The notes below the pieces were generated by a model. That model ran no database searches. It saw nothing but the letters and a program-made list of their open reading frames with translations, and was not told where the DNA came from. From NCBI GenBank assembly GCA_965658965.1, contig CBFHVV010000027.1, positions 1-35,885 on the forward strand: a stretch of 35,885 nt of DNA. The letters run 5' to 3'. Below are positions 18,193 through 26,272 of the stretch, piece after piece (position 1 is the first letter of the stretch; the number at the start of each line of letters is the position of its first letter). A program made the position numbers and the translations under genes. Source of the DNA: Croceimicrobium sp965658965 (GTDB taxonomy: Bacteria; Bacteroidota; Bacteroidia; Flavobacteriales; Schleiferiaceae).

Positions 18193-19036
18193 GATCTTCG
18201 AATTTATAGCTTAATAATTTATAGTAAAGTTTGGCTGCTAAAAAGTTAGAAGCTTTGTGAGCGGAATGGGGAGCAAGCTCAACAATGTCGAAACCTACCA
18301 CCTCTTTCTCTTTAAATACGCGTCGTAAATATTTCAAGGTTTCGTACCATCCCATTCCTCCTGGTTCGGGTGTTCCCGTGGCAGGCATTATCGCGGGATC
18401 AAAAGCATCAAGGTCGATGGTTAAATAGACCTTATCGGTTAAACGTGCAATAGAAGCATCCATCCAATCTTCATTAGCATACATTTCGTGGGCAAAAAAA
18501 CAATTACCCTCTTGAATGTACTGCCCTTCTTCAATGTCCATGCTGCGAATTCCAACTTGCACTAAATTAGTATTTTGGCTAGCATCATAAACTGCGCAAG
18601 CATGATTGTAGGGACTACCGTGGTACTCGGGTCTTAAATCGGTATGTGCATCTAACTGTAAAACCGATAGGTTCTCATACTTTTCGTAAAAAGCCTTAAT
18701 GATTCCAATAGATACGCTATGTTCACCGCCAAAAAAGCTCAGGTATTTACCCGTTTTTAAAAGTTCTTGGGTTTTGGAATACACTGCCTTAAAGACCGCT
18801 TCGGGACTAGTTTTTTCGCTTATCGCTGGAAGAATATTGACTCCTTGTTGATACACTTCAGTTTGAGTCTCAATGTCGAAAAGTTCCATGTTTTCTGTTG
18901 CTTCCAAAAAGGCATCAAAACCTGCGTCTGCTCCTTTGCCCCAAGTACTGGTACCATCATAGGGAATGGATTGCAAAAGGACCTTTGCCTTTTCATATTC
19001 GCCCCAGTGTTCTTCTACTCCTGCATAATTTCTCAT
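18182..19036 (-). CDS. speB: Agmatinase
   Basis: A 284-residue ureohydrolase that splits agmatine into putrescine and urea. The manganese ligands appear in order: GGEHS (His106), DAHTDLR (Asp129, His131, Asp133) and TIDLDAFDP (Asp208, Asp210). The 'DAHTDLRPEYHGSPYNHAC' segment is the agmatinase pattern and differs clearly from the arginase at 8475. The start overlaps the speA stop by 4 nt (ATGA), and the end overlaps the DHS-like gene by 11 nt, so the three are translationally coupled. With speA it forms the two-step arginine-to-putrescine route that bypasses agmatine deiminase. Confidence 0.94.
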   Translation of the reverse strand: MRNYAGVEEHWGEYEKAKVLLQSIPYDGTSTWGKGADAGFDAFLEATENMELFDIETQTEVYQQGVNILPAISEKTSPEAVFKAVYSKTQELLKTGKYLSFFGGEHSVSIGIIKAFYEKYENLSVLQLDAHTDLRPEYHGSPYNHACAVYDASQNTNLVQVGIRSMDIEEGQYIQEGNCFFAHEMYANEDWMDASIARLTDKVYLTIDLDAFDPAIMPATGTPEPGGMGWYETLKYLRRVFKEKEVVGFDIVELAPHSAHKASNFLAAKLYYKLLSYKFEDHGK

Positions 19037-20436
19037 TTGTATCCTAATAGTTTAAACATTTCGTCGGCTGATTGCTCATTGCGATAAACATAGTCTACGA
19101 TATTGCCTTTTTCATCACGATCGATAATTACATGTTTGGGAGAAGGAATAAGACAATGTTTTATGCCACCATAACCACTAATAGCATCTTGATAGGCTCC
19201 TGTATGGAAGAAACCTAAATAAAGTGGTTCTTCTTCTTGCGGCCCGTATTGGGGTAACATCACTTCTTGGTTAAGATCGTCCGAGTTATAATAATCGGAG
19301 TGATCGCAACTGATGCCACCAATATTTACTCTTTTGTATTCATGCTTCCATTTATTGATAGGAAGGAGAATAAATTTTTCGTGGATACTCCAAGCATCAG
19401 GAATGGTATTCATTAAACTATTATTAATGATATACCAGCTTTCCGTATCGTTTTGTTGTTTTTGCTCTAGTACTTTAAAGATGATAGCACCAGCTTCGCC
19501 CACGGTATACTTTCCAAATTCGGTAAAGATATCGGGATGCGGTACTTTATCATTATCACAGGCATCGCGAACATTTTCAACGATCTCTTTAATCATGTAT
19601 TCGTAATCGTATTCGAAGCCGAGATTGTTACGAATGGGAAATCCACCGCCAAGGTTAAACTGGTTTAAAGATTCAGATTGCTTTTTAAGTTCGATGTATA
19701 ACTTTAAAGCGCGCTTAAATTCTCCCCAATAGTAGATGCTGTCTTTTATGCCAGAGTCTACAAAGAAGTGCAACATTTTTAGTTCCACCTTAGGGTTATC
19801 TTTAATGTTGGATTCAAAAAAGTCCATCATTTCGTTGTGGCGGATGCCCAAACGAGAAGTATAATAAGATGATTGTGGCTCTTCGTTGATAGCCATACGA
19901 AGGCCAATCTTTATTTTCGTTTCGCCAGCAAAGCTCGTGAGTCGGTCTAGTTCGGTTTTACTATCCAAAACAACCACTACGTTTTCAAAGCCCATCTCGA
20001 TAAGCTTTACGATTTTTTGCAGGTAGTCATCGGTTTTATAACCGTTGTTAACGATATATCGGTCCTTGGTAAATTTCCCTTCTCTGAAAAGGTTAAGGAT
20101 GAGGTCAATATCAAAAGAGGAGGAGGTTTCTAAATTTACATTGTGCTTAAGGGCCTCACTTACCACATGCGAAAAGTGATTACACTTGGTGCAGTAGCAA
20201 AATTCATAATTCCCTTTGTAGTCTAGCTTTTTTATCGCACGATTAAAGTGATTGCGCGCTTTTTTTATCTGGTCGCCAATTTTGGGAAGATAGATGAAGC
20301 GAAAAGGGGTTCCGTATTTATCAATCAGGTGTTTTAAAGAAATTCCATGAAAGGATAAATAATCGTCTCGTAGGTCAAAGCCTTCTTGCGGAAAATAGTA
20401 ACTCTGATCTACTAGATCGAAATAAGTGTTTTTCAT
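19033..20436 (-). CDS. speA: Biosynthetic arginine decarboxylase (fold III, Bacteroidota type)
   Basis: A 467-residue PLP-dependent decarboxylase that turns arginine into agmatine. The PLP lysine is Lys84 in CYCTKCNHFSHV, equivalent to the KxN motif of alanine-racemase-fold decarboxylases. Other family marks are 'NLGGGFPIRN' (phosphate-binding glycine loop) and 'EFGKYTVGEAGA'. At about 465 residues it is much shorter than E. coli SpeA (about 660) and belongs to the compact form that precedes speB in Flavobacteriia. It heads the speA-speB-DHS-GNAT/nitrilase operon, with a TAnnTTTG promoter upstream. Diaminopimelate or lysine decarboxylase is less likely, given the neighbours. Confidence 0.9.
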   Translation of the reverse strand: MKNTYFDLVDQSYYFPQEGFDLRDDYLSFHGISLKHLIDKYGTPFRFIYLPKIGDQIKKARNHFNRAIKKLDYKGNYEFCYCTKCNHFSHVVSEALKHNVNLETSSSFDIDLILNLFREGKFTKDRYIVNNGYKTDDYLQKIVKLIEMGFENVVVVLDSKTELDRLTSFAGETKIKIGLRMAINEEPQSSYYTSRLGIRHNEMMDFFESNIKDNPKVELKMLHFFVDSGIKDSIYYWGEFKRALKLYIELKKQSESLNQFNLGGGFPIRNNLGFEYDYEYMIKEIVENVRDACDNDKVPHPDIFTEFGKYTVGEAGAIIFKVLEQKQQNDTESWYIINNSLMNTIPDAWSIHEKFILLPINKWKHEYKRVNIGGISCDHSDYYNSDDLNQEVMLPQYGPQEEEPLYLGFFHTGAYQDAISGYGGIKHCLIPSPKHVIIDRDEKGNIVDYVYRNEQSADEMFKLLGYK

Positions 20437-20493
20437 TTAATGGCCGAGTATCGGATTTTCTGTAGTATAATGCAAAAGCCTTAGAAGGCCAAA

Positions 20494-20519
20494 CAAAAGT
20501 AGATTTTATCGTGCTACAA
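20494..20519 (-). promoter_or_regulatory. Promoter of the polyamine operon
   Basis: On the minus strand, TACTTTTG (20501-20494) matches the -7 consensus TAnnTTTG, and a TTG (20519-20517) lies 15 nt upstream, slightly closer than usual. The expected start gives a leader of about 50 nt before speA. I saw no riboswitch-like fold in it. Confidence 0.45.
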
Positions 20520-20570
20520 GATTAGGTCGATTCTGACAAAACGAAAAAAAAACTTGCGCCCATAAAAATT

Positions 20571-21059
20571 TTAGTCCTTCGGCTTGGTTCTTACTAATAG
20601 CGCCACCAGCGCCGAAGTTATAAGTCCCATTAAAAGGGCGCCAATAACGCTCTGTACAATGTAATTTTCTAGGTTGAAATAAGCTTCTGCCGCAGCGCGC
20701 GAATCCATTTGACCACTTTCAACAGAGTATTCAATAATAGTACTAAAGTATTGCGGTGTTATGTAAGTAGTGGTAATATATTGGCTTAAAGGAGAAAGGA
20801 AAGCAACTATTAGGCTAATAAGCAAACCGGTGATAAAGCCCAGCTTGTAGCTCATTTTTCCTTGGTAATCTTTTTGCTTTTTCTCTTTAAGGGCAAGGTA
20901 GTAAATGAAAATTGCGGGCAGGGCAATTAGATTGGTGTAATACATGTGCTGCTCAATATGCTCATCGTGAAGCCCGACTAGTTTTTCGCCAAGCATCCAA
21001 ACAAGGGTCATTAAGATGAATATTACGGCCCATTTGGTTTCAAGTTTTACTTTTTGCAT
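20571..21059 (-). CDS. DUF4199 membrane protein
   Basis: A 162-residue inner-membrane protein with four hydrophobic segments (about 10-27, 41-57, 70-95 and 135-156). The pattern of a TM pair, a short basic loop ('KEKKQKDYQGKMSYKLGF'), a third helix, an extracytoplasmic segment ('YITTTYITPQYF') and a last helix is typical of DUF4199, a family found mostly in Bacteroidota and of unknown function. It stands 134 nt upstream of the speA start on the same strand; the promoter before speA lies in that gap, so joint transcription need not be assumed. Confidence 0.8.
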   Translation of the reverse strand: MQKVKLETKWAVIFILMTLVWMLGEKLVGLHDEHIEQHMYYTNLIALPAIFIYYLALKEKKQKDYQGKMSYKLGFITGLLISLIVAFLSPLSQYITTTYITPQYFSTIIEYSVESGQMDSRAAAEAYFNLENYIVQSVIGALLMGLITSALVALLVRTKPKD

Positions 21060-21319
21060 GTTTTTGTTTAAGATTTGATCTCTGCAAAAATTGGAAAAAC
21101 TTTCCAGCTTACACTTGCGACCAGCGTCTCATAAAAATCTGTTCCGTGAAATTTATGAAAACAAGGTATTAGATTGTTAAATGATTAGGCAGACTTAGGA
21201 AGTATAATCTAATAAGCCTTGCGGCAGAAGGATCGTTTTTTAGAATCAGCGAAAAGAGTAAAGAACTATTGAAATGACCCCTTTAAGGAAGACGATAATA
21301 GACAAGGACCCATTAACTT

Positions 21320-21671
21320 TCAGCTGCTAGGGAGCTTGCGTAGTATTTTTTCCAGCTTTCTTCCTTTGGCTAGTTCGTCTACCAGTTTATCTAAATAGCG
21401 TACCGATTTAGTTAAGGGCGTCTCAATTTCTTCGATGCGATAACCGCAGATCAATCCTTTGATTTGACTTGCCGCTGGGTGCAAGTTAGCTTGCTCGAAG
21501 AAATCCTTGAAAGTCAATTTGTTTTTCCGAAAAACCGGTGAGCCAGGAGATTACCGCATGTAATTCATCCTTGCTGCGGCCATTCTTTTCAATGCGCTGT
21601 AAATAATGAGGATAAACTGAAGCAAAAGTCATTTTTGCTATGCGTGCATCATGCTCGGGGCTTGTTTTCAT
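21320..21671 (-). pseudogene. DUF2200 gene broken by a frameshift
   Basis: Two overlapping frames on the minus strand together make one DUF2200 protein. The first (21671-21486) supplies 'KMTFASVYPHYLQRIEKNGRS' region through 'WLTGFSEKQ', then reads out of frame to a stop. The second frame, offset by +1, supplies 'TFKDFFEQANLHPAASQIKG' and 'CGYRIEEIETPL', ending in 'VDELAKGRKLEKILRK', the family's hallmark C-terminus. The switch point is at about 21520-21528, near an A-rich stretch (GGAAAAACAAATTG). Known members have several more residues between the two parts, so a small deletion of 3n+2 bases is likelier than a single added base. Function of DUF2200 is unknown. Sequencing error is possible. 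Confidence 0.8.
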
Positions 21672-21710
21672 AATAGTATCTTGGTGAAAGTTTGCTTTAG
21701 AGCAGGGTTT

Positions 21711-23348
21711 TTAGTTTACCAATATTTTTCGGCTACATTGTTTACTATCACTTTTTAGTTTAAGCCAGTAGATTCCTTTTGCAAGTCCTTCTACCGAAAC
21801 TTTTTTGAGGGTATCCTGAGAATTATAAGTGCGGATCACTTGGCCTTGAAGATTAATCAATTCTACCTGATCAATTTCTTCTTGCGCATCTATATAAATG
21901 CTATGTGAAGCAGGATTGGGATAAAGCTTGATATCCACAAGAAGATTAGCTTCTGCTAGATTGATGTTATTTAAGCTTATGCTGGCAACAGCCTGTCCTT
22001 CTTCCGAAACTACTTTACCATTGGCCATTACAAGGGCGGCAATAAAGTTAAGATAGCCCGTTCCAGAGGGCGCGTAAACGGATTGAAAAGTCATGGAAAA
22101 CGCAGTACTAGTGCTATCTCCGGGTGCTAGTCCGTTTACAGACACTGGTAAAGTGAAGTAAATAGAATTGCAAAAGGGTGTGGCATTAACATCTGCCCAC
22201 AAAACTCGCACACTATCAATGCTTTCGGCTGAATTATTAAGCATAGAAATATCCCAAGTCGCCTCAACTTGATAGAGATTAGGAGCGCCGGAAGGATGAG
22301 GAATACTTTTCAGACTGGTATTCTTAGCGCTTAAAATTAAGCCCTCTACAATATTGGAGGGCGCCTGATTAAGTTTTGCCCCCTCTAAAACGTGATAATT
22401 AGTAACTTCTCCATAAATGTTCTGACGATAAAAGAATAGTTGATCGCCATCTACCGAAAGGGAGCCACCAATTAAAGGGGTTTTTGCGAGATAAGTACCA
22501 CGCAGACTTAAATTGCTTTTATTGAATACCGTTAAACCGCTGTCGCCTCTTAGAACAAAGCCATCTGTTAATTCTTGAAAACTGTTTACGGTAAGACTTG
22601 CGGAAAGGCTCAGACGATTGCTATCGAGATAAGTACGATCGTTTTTCTTGTATCGGAAAAGATCTCCAGTTTGTAAATTTAGGCAGGCAAAGACGCTATC
22701 GTTTAAACTCATAATTTCTCCTCCTTTACTGTTCGCCCAAGGGGTGATTACTTCGGTAGATAGGTCGAGAATAGTATACATGGGAGTGGAAGAAGCCCAA
22801 GTTTTGGAATAGATAAGAATTTTATCTCCTCCTAAGTATAAGGCCTGTTCTATTTGCGCCAAGCTGAAAGTATACTTGGTTGCAATGGTGTCTAATTGAT
22901 TATTGAGAACTAAATAGCCAGAAGGGCTAAGAACAAAGTAGCGCCCTTGATTCAATTCTAAAACTTGCATTACTCCACCTAAACTATTGAGGGACTGATG
23001 AGTAGAGTCTATTAAAACAAGTTGCGGAGAATATTCATAAGCGAAATAGGCTCTATTCGAAGCTACATCACAAGCCGTTTGGGAACTGCCGACAATAAGA
23101 AAATTTCCATTAGACTTTTTTAGTACCGTCTTATAATCGCGGTAGCCATTTAGGAAGGGAAGGGGAGTACTGAGAAGGATTTCGCCATTGTTTCCTATTT
23201 CGTCTATGCTAGTAGAGCTAATCGTGTAAAGACTATTATTTAATTGAAAGGGAATTGCGTCGAGCATGCCTGCTTTGGAGCGATTAAACACCTGCCCCAC
23301 TAATAAATGTGAAAGAAGGAAGCTTGCGAGAAGTAAAATATTTTTCAT
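21711..23348 (-). CDS. Secreted protein with T9SS type A sorting domain
   Basis: A 545-residue protein with a signal peptide (about 1-19, ending LVGQ). The middle (about 30-330) consists of many short beta-rich units, compatible with a propeller-like or repeat structure, without a catalytic motif that I recognise. A CARDB-like immunoglobulin segment spans about 350-440. The C-terminal ~75 residues are a T9SS type A sorting domain: 'LYPNPASHSIYID', 'VELINLQGQVI', 'GLAKGIYWLKL' and a final 'RKILVN'. It would be exported through SprA and attached or released at the surface. Neighbouring genes give no clue to its role; both flanking genes are frameshifted. Confidence 0.85.
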   Translation of the reverse strand: MKNILLLASFLLSHLLVGQVFNRSKAGMLDAIPFQLNNSLYTISSTSIDEIGNNGEILLSTPLPFLNGYRDYKTVLKKSNGNFLIVGSSQTACDVASNRAYFAYEYSPQLVLIDSTHQSLNSLGGVMQVLELNQGRYFVLSPSGYLVLNNQLDTIATKYTFSLAQIEQALYLGGDKILIYSKTWASSTPMYTILDLSTEVITPWANSKGGEIMSLNDSVFACLNLQTGDLFRYKKNDRTYLDSNRLSLSASLTVNSFQELTDGFVLRGDSGLTVFNKSNLSLRGTYLAKTPLIGGSLSVDGDQLFFYRQNIYGEVTNYHVLEGAKLNQAPSNIVEGLILSAKNTSLKSIPHPSGAPNLYQVEATWDISMLNNSAESIDSVRVLWADVNATPFCNSIYFTLPVSVNGLAPGDSTSTAFSMTFQSVYAPSGTGYLNFIAALVMANGKVVSEEGQAVASISLNNINLAEANLLVDIKLYPNPASHSIYIDAQEEIDQVELINLQGQVIRTYNSQDTLKKVSVEGLAKGIYWLKLKSDSKQCSRKILVN

Positions 23349-23458
23349 GTGGCGATAGGTTTTTCAAAAAGGGAATGTAAAGAAAAAGATGAAGAGGCCA
23401 GCGCTTGGGTTTATTAAAAGCAGTTTGTGAAAGGTAGTCTTAGCAATAATTTGGATAG

Positions 23459-23844
23459 CTATTCTACTGAAAAAGGCTGGTTCGAGCTTCTAAATTCTAA
23501 CAGCGCTAAGACTAGAATTAAAAGAATTTCGCCCGAGATTAGGCTAAATCTAATAGGGTTAATTGTGGGAAGTAGTAAAAAACTAACAAGGAGCTAAGGC
23601 CGCAATAAGCAATATTTAAAAAAGCAATTAGCCCCAAATGCTTCTTAAGGCTGCCTTTTACAATAGACGCACAGCTAATTGAGAACATTGCAAAAATAAG
23701 GGCAATGGTTGCTAAAGGGTAAAGTATTTCTATTGGCATTCCGAAATAGGCTCGATATTCTATCATTATAATTCCGAGTAGAATAGCAGATATTAGTGCT
23801 CCGAGACCATCAATATAAAGTAGTTTTCTGTCCCTAGTATGCAT
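23459..23844 (-). pseudogene. Small membrane protein gene broken by a one-base frameshift
   Basis: From the ATG at 23844 a frame runs 101 residues with three membrane helices and ends '...LTLLDLA' at a TAA (23541-23539). Another frame continues at once with 'ISGEILLILVLALLEFRSSN', a fourth helix and polar tail, to a TAG at 23461-23459. One missing base after GCCTA would join them as '...LLDLAYISGEILLI...' and give 128 residues, the size of a four-helix Bacteroidota family that I recall starting 'LLYLDGLGALVSA' and containing '...YFxxEI...'. No function is known. A longer upstream frame to 23982 has no family match and is not used. A sequencing error would look the same. Confidence 0.75.
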
Positions 23845-24199
23845 TATCAATTTCCACTTCTGAAGATGATTAAAACATGAAATTATGAATTCACAGCCGA
23901 AATTTAAGCAACTACTTGATAGGAGGGAGTTTAATTGAAGCTGAGCGCTTACTGATTGTAGCTCAACTGAGAGGGCCGCCATCAGAGAGGAGGAGAAGAA
24001 GCCTAAACAGATACAGGCTTGCTACAGAGCCTGCAAAATAAATTATTACTGTCAAAGCAAGAATCTCGCATTACTTAGGTAGATGCGTTTTTCAAAGTTT
24101 TATTGCTAGAAATGAAATTCCGAACCTCTTTTTGACATTGCGAACTTTGGAGGAGAAGCTTATTAGCAAATTTGCCTAAGAATTGAAATCCAAACAAGA
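23845..24199. other. Divergent intergenic region, no gene found
   Basis: This 355-bp stretch separates the frameshifted minus-strand gene from the plus-strand small membrane genes. No coding frame, tRNA or clear hairpin was found. A near-match -7 box, CAAATTTG (24167-24174; C in place of the consensus T), with a TTG 17 nt upstream (24147-24149) could drive the genes at 24200, but it is weak. Confidence 0.5.
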
Positions 24200-24403
24200 A
24201 TGGAAAAGTCGAGGATGAAGCGAATTTTAAGGAAATTACAGCTTATTACTGCAATTATTTGGCTTTTTGCTACACTCTTTTTTTCTAGTAAACTTCCTGT
24301 ACTAAAGGATGCCGTAAGCTTCATTTTGACGATTGGATTTTTTTTGGAGCTGATGCTGCTTATTGTGGAGTTGAGACAGTTGAAAATACAGAAGCATGGA
24401 TAG
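24200..24403 (+). CDS. Small membrane protein, unknown
   Basis: A 67-residue protein with a basic N-terminus (MEKSRMKRILRKLQ) and two membrane helices (about 14-30 and 38-57), ending in a basic tail (ELRQLKIQKHG). I do not recognise it. Its last 8 nt overlap the start of the DUF6326 gene in another frame (the ATG at 24396, its stop at 24401-24403), suggesting coupled translation and a shared membrane role. Both Met1 and Met6 could serve as start. Confidence 0.55.
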   Translation: MEKSRMKRILRKLQLITAIIWLFATLFFSSKLPVLKDAVSFILTIGFFLELMLLIVELRQLKIQKHG

Positions 24404-24794
24404 AAAAGTATTACTCTCCACTTTGTGGATATTTGTAATAGTAAATTACATTTTTTGTGATGTTTTTACTCTCTTTTATGCGCCAGACCTCAAGCAATTT
24501 TTGACAGGTACAGTGGGTGACATAAAGCTAACGCAAAGTTTCTTGCTAACTTTTGCAATCATCATGGAATTTGCCTTGTTGATGATTCTCCTATCAAGAG
24601 TTTTGAAGTACTCTTTAAATCGTTGGCTTAATATTATTGGAGGAATATTCTTCACTTTAATTCAGGCTGGAACATTGCTAGATGGTGACTTTACTTTCCA
24701 CTACCTCTTTTTTAGTATAGTAGAAATGTCAGCTACGGTATCTATTACTTGGGTGGCAGTGGGTTGGAGAAAGCCAGAAATTTTTAAAACGTAA
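24396..24794 (+). CDS. DUF6326 family membrane protein
   Basis: A 132-residue protein with four membrane helices (about 8-25, 46-66, 75-95 and 100-122). 'KVLLSTLWIFVIVNYIFCDV' near the start and 'LLSRVLKYSLNRWLNIIGG' in the centre match the pattern I recall for DUF6326, a small Bacteroidota and Actinobacteria family of unknown function. It overlaps the preceding small membrane gene by 8 nt. There is no catalytic motif. Confidence 0.65.
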   Translation: MDRKVLLSTLWIFVIVNYIFCDVFTLFYAPDLKQFLTGTVGDIKLTQSFLLTFAIIMEFALLMILLSRVLKYSLNRWLNIIGGIFFTLIQAGTLLDGDFTFHYLFFSIVEMSATVSITWVAVGWRKPEIFKT

Positions 24795-24859
24795 TATGTT
24801 ATTAAAACCATTAAAATGACCCATAAATTAATCTCTGTCAATCATCAAAGGCAAACATT

Positions 24860-25996
24860 ATGAGAACTATACTATTATTTTTACTGATTACCTCACAATC
24901 TAATTTTGTCCTTGCTCAGACAACTGTTATACCTGATGCTAATTTTGAGCAAGCATTAATCAATTTAGGGTACGACTTCGGAACTCCTGATGGAACTGTG
25001 CTTACCGCTCAAATTGATACAGTGGAGGCACTTAACGTGATGAATGACAGCATAGGCGACCTAACAGGGATAGAAGATTTTAAAGCATTAAGTGAACTAA
25101 ATTGTGGAGGGAATTTTCTATCAAGCATTGACCTTAGCCAAAATAGCGCTTTAAAGTTTTTGCGTTGTAATAATAATCAGCTTACCAATTTAGATGTATC
25201 ACATAATGTAGATCTAAATTTATTGAATTGTAGAAATAATCAAATTGATAGTCTGAATGTATCACAAAATATTTCTCTGTCGGCACTTTTTTGTTCCTTC
25301 AATCAAATAATGAATTTAGATTTATCACAGAATGATTCATTAGTTTACTTAGACTGTTCTTCGAATTTAATTAGCAACTTAGATCTAAGTCTAAATTTGA
25401 AATTAGCTTTTTTAAGATGCTCTGATAACCTTATCCGAACTGTTGATGCATCTCAAAATGTTTTACTAACTGATTTGTATTGTGAAGAAAACCAACTCAC
25501 AGACCTAGATCTTTCTCAAAATAATCAGTTAACCATTTTGCATTGCTTTAGCAATCAATTAGTTTGTTTAAATGTAAAAAATGGAAATAACATCAATATT
25601 TTTCCAAATGGCCTGGATGCAAGGAATAATCCAGCATTGACATGTATTGAAGTAGATGACCCATCATGGTCAGCTGCCTATTGGCCTAATGTTGCTTCCC
25701 CCGTTTTGTTTAACCTAAACTGTGCCCCTTGTGCTGTGGGGATTAATGAAAGCAAGTTCTCCAATTTTAATTCTTACCCAAACCCAACTACAGGAAACAT
25801 TACTATTGATCTCGGTGAAACCTATGAAAATATTAGAGTGAAATTAACGAATAGCATGGGACAAGTTTTATTAGATAAGAAATTTGGTTCAACTAACCAT
25901 TTCAGTATTGATATAGATGCTCCAACAGGAATTTTCAATTTATTAGTGGAAACAGGAAAAGGGAAACCCAGTATCATGAAAATTTATAAGAAATGA
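24860..25996 (+). CDS. Secreted leucine-rich-repeat protein with T9SS sorting domain
   Basis: A 378-residue protein: signal peptide (about 1-19, ending VLAQ), an N-terminal cap ('VIPDANFEQALINLGYD', also seen in other Bacteroidota LRR proteins), eight consecutive 21-residue leucine-rich repeats (residues 76-243), a capping segment ('ARNNPALTCIEVDDPSWS'), and a T9SS type A sorting domain ('SYPNPTTGNITIDL' to 'MKIYKK'). The repeats would stack into a curved solenoid, presumably used for binding at the cell surface. The gene is visibly more AT-rich than its neighbours (many TTA, AAT and ATT codons), compatible with acquisition or relaxed selection. Its ligand is unknown. Confidence 0.9.
   Translation: MRTILLFLLITSQSNFVLAQTTVIPDANFEQALINLGYDFGTPDGTVLTAQIDTVEALNVMNDSIGDLTGIEDFKALSELNCGGNFLSSIDLSQNSALKFLRCNNNQLTNLDVSHNVDLNLLNCRNNQIDSLNVSQNISLSALFCSFNQIMNLDLSQNDSLVYLDCSSNLISNLDLSLNLKLAFLRCSDNLIRTVDASQNVLLTDLYCEENQLTDLDLSQNNQLTILHCFSNQLVCLNVKNGNNINIFPNGLDARNNPALTCIEVDDPSWSAAYWPNVASPVLFNLNCAPCAVGINESKFSNFNSYPNPTTGNITIDLGETYENIRVKLTNSMGQVLLDKKFGSTNHFSIDIDAPTGIFNLLVETGKGKPSIMKIYKK
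25085..25588 (+). repeat. Eight in-frame 63-bp leucine-rich repeats
   Basis: The protein repeat follows xLxxLxCxxNxLxxLDLSQN, with a Cys at the seventh residue in all eight copies. Each copy is exactly 21 residues with no insertions. The DNA copies have diverged, so expansion is not recent. Confidence 0.85.
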
Positions 25997-26076
25997 CGAG
26001 TTATCAGTAAAACTTGAATGCAGAAAAACATATAAAAGTACCTAATTGGTAACATATAGTATGGGGTAATAACTCA

Positions 26077-26259
26077 ATGAAAGAGAGAGAATCGAAATAC
26101 ATGGCTGCAGGAATTGCGTTAAAAGTGGTAAAGGACAACATCACACTTGGTATTCCCATAGGTATTCCCATTGGAGCATCGATTGGATATTCCATGCAGA
26201 AAAAAAATCGAGGATGCCAGCTGATAGCTGCGAGCAGTCACAATTCAACGAATGTTTAA
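26077..26259 (+). CDS. Glycine-zipper small membrane protein
   Basis: A 60-residue protein with a basic start (MKERESKYMAAGIAL) and the glycine-zipper pattern GIPIGIPIGASIGYSM. Bacteria widely encode short proteins with a YxxxGIALG...DN...GIxIGxxIG plan that span the membrane once or twice as tightly packed helices. Here the first zipper is cut short (GIALKVVKDN), as if a few glycine-spaced residues had been lost in frame, and the C-terminus (RGCQLIAASSHNSTNV) looks unrelated. It may be a decaying copy. The opposite-strand frame over the same region is a mirror of the low-complexity glycine codons. The next gene begins 13 nt downstream. Confidence 0.5.
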   Translation: MKERESKYMAAGIALKVVKDNITLGIPIGIPIGASIGYSMQKKNRGCQLIAASSHNSTNV

Positions 26260-26272
26260 AATCTAGTATAAA

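Noticed and set aside
21515..21530. Programmed frameshifting signal in the DUF2200 gene
   Set aside because: The A-rich stretch resembles a -1 slippery site, but joining the frames needs +1 (or -2), and the junction lacks family residues, so mutation fits better.
23845..23982. 46-residue N-terminal extension of the small membrane protein
   Set aside because: Serine- and leucine-rich chance sequence with no hydrophobic pattern consistent with the family start at 'MHTRDRKLLYIDG'.
26004..26195. Minus-strand 63-codon frame rich in GIPMGIP
   Set aside because: Mirror of the plus-strand glycine-zipper codons; the plus frame carries the recognisable family pattern.
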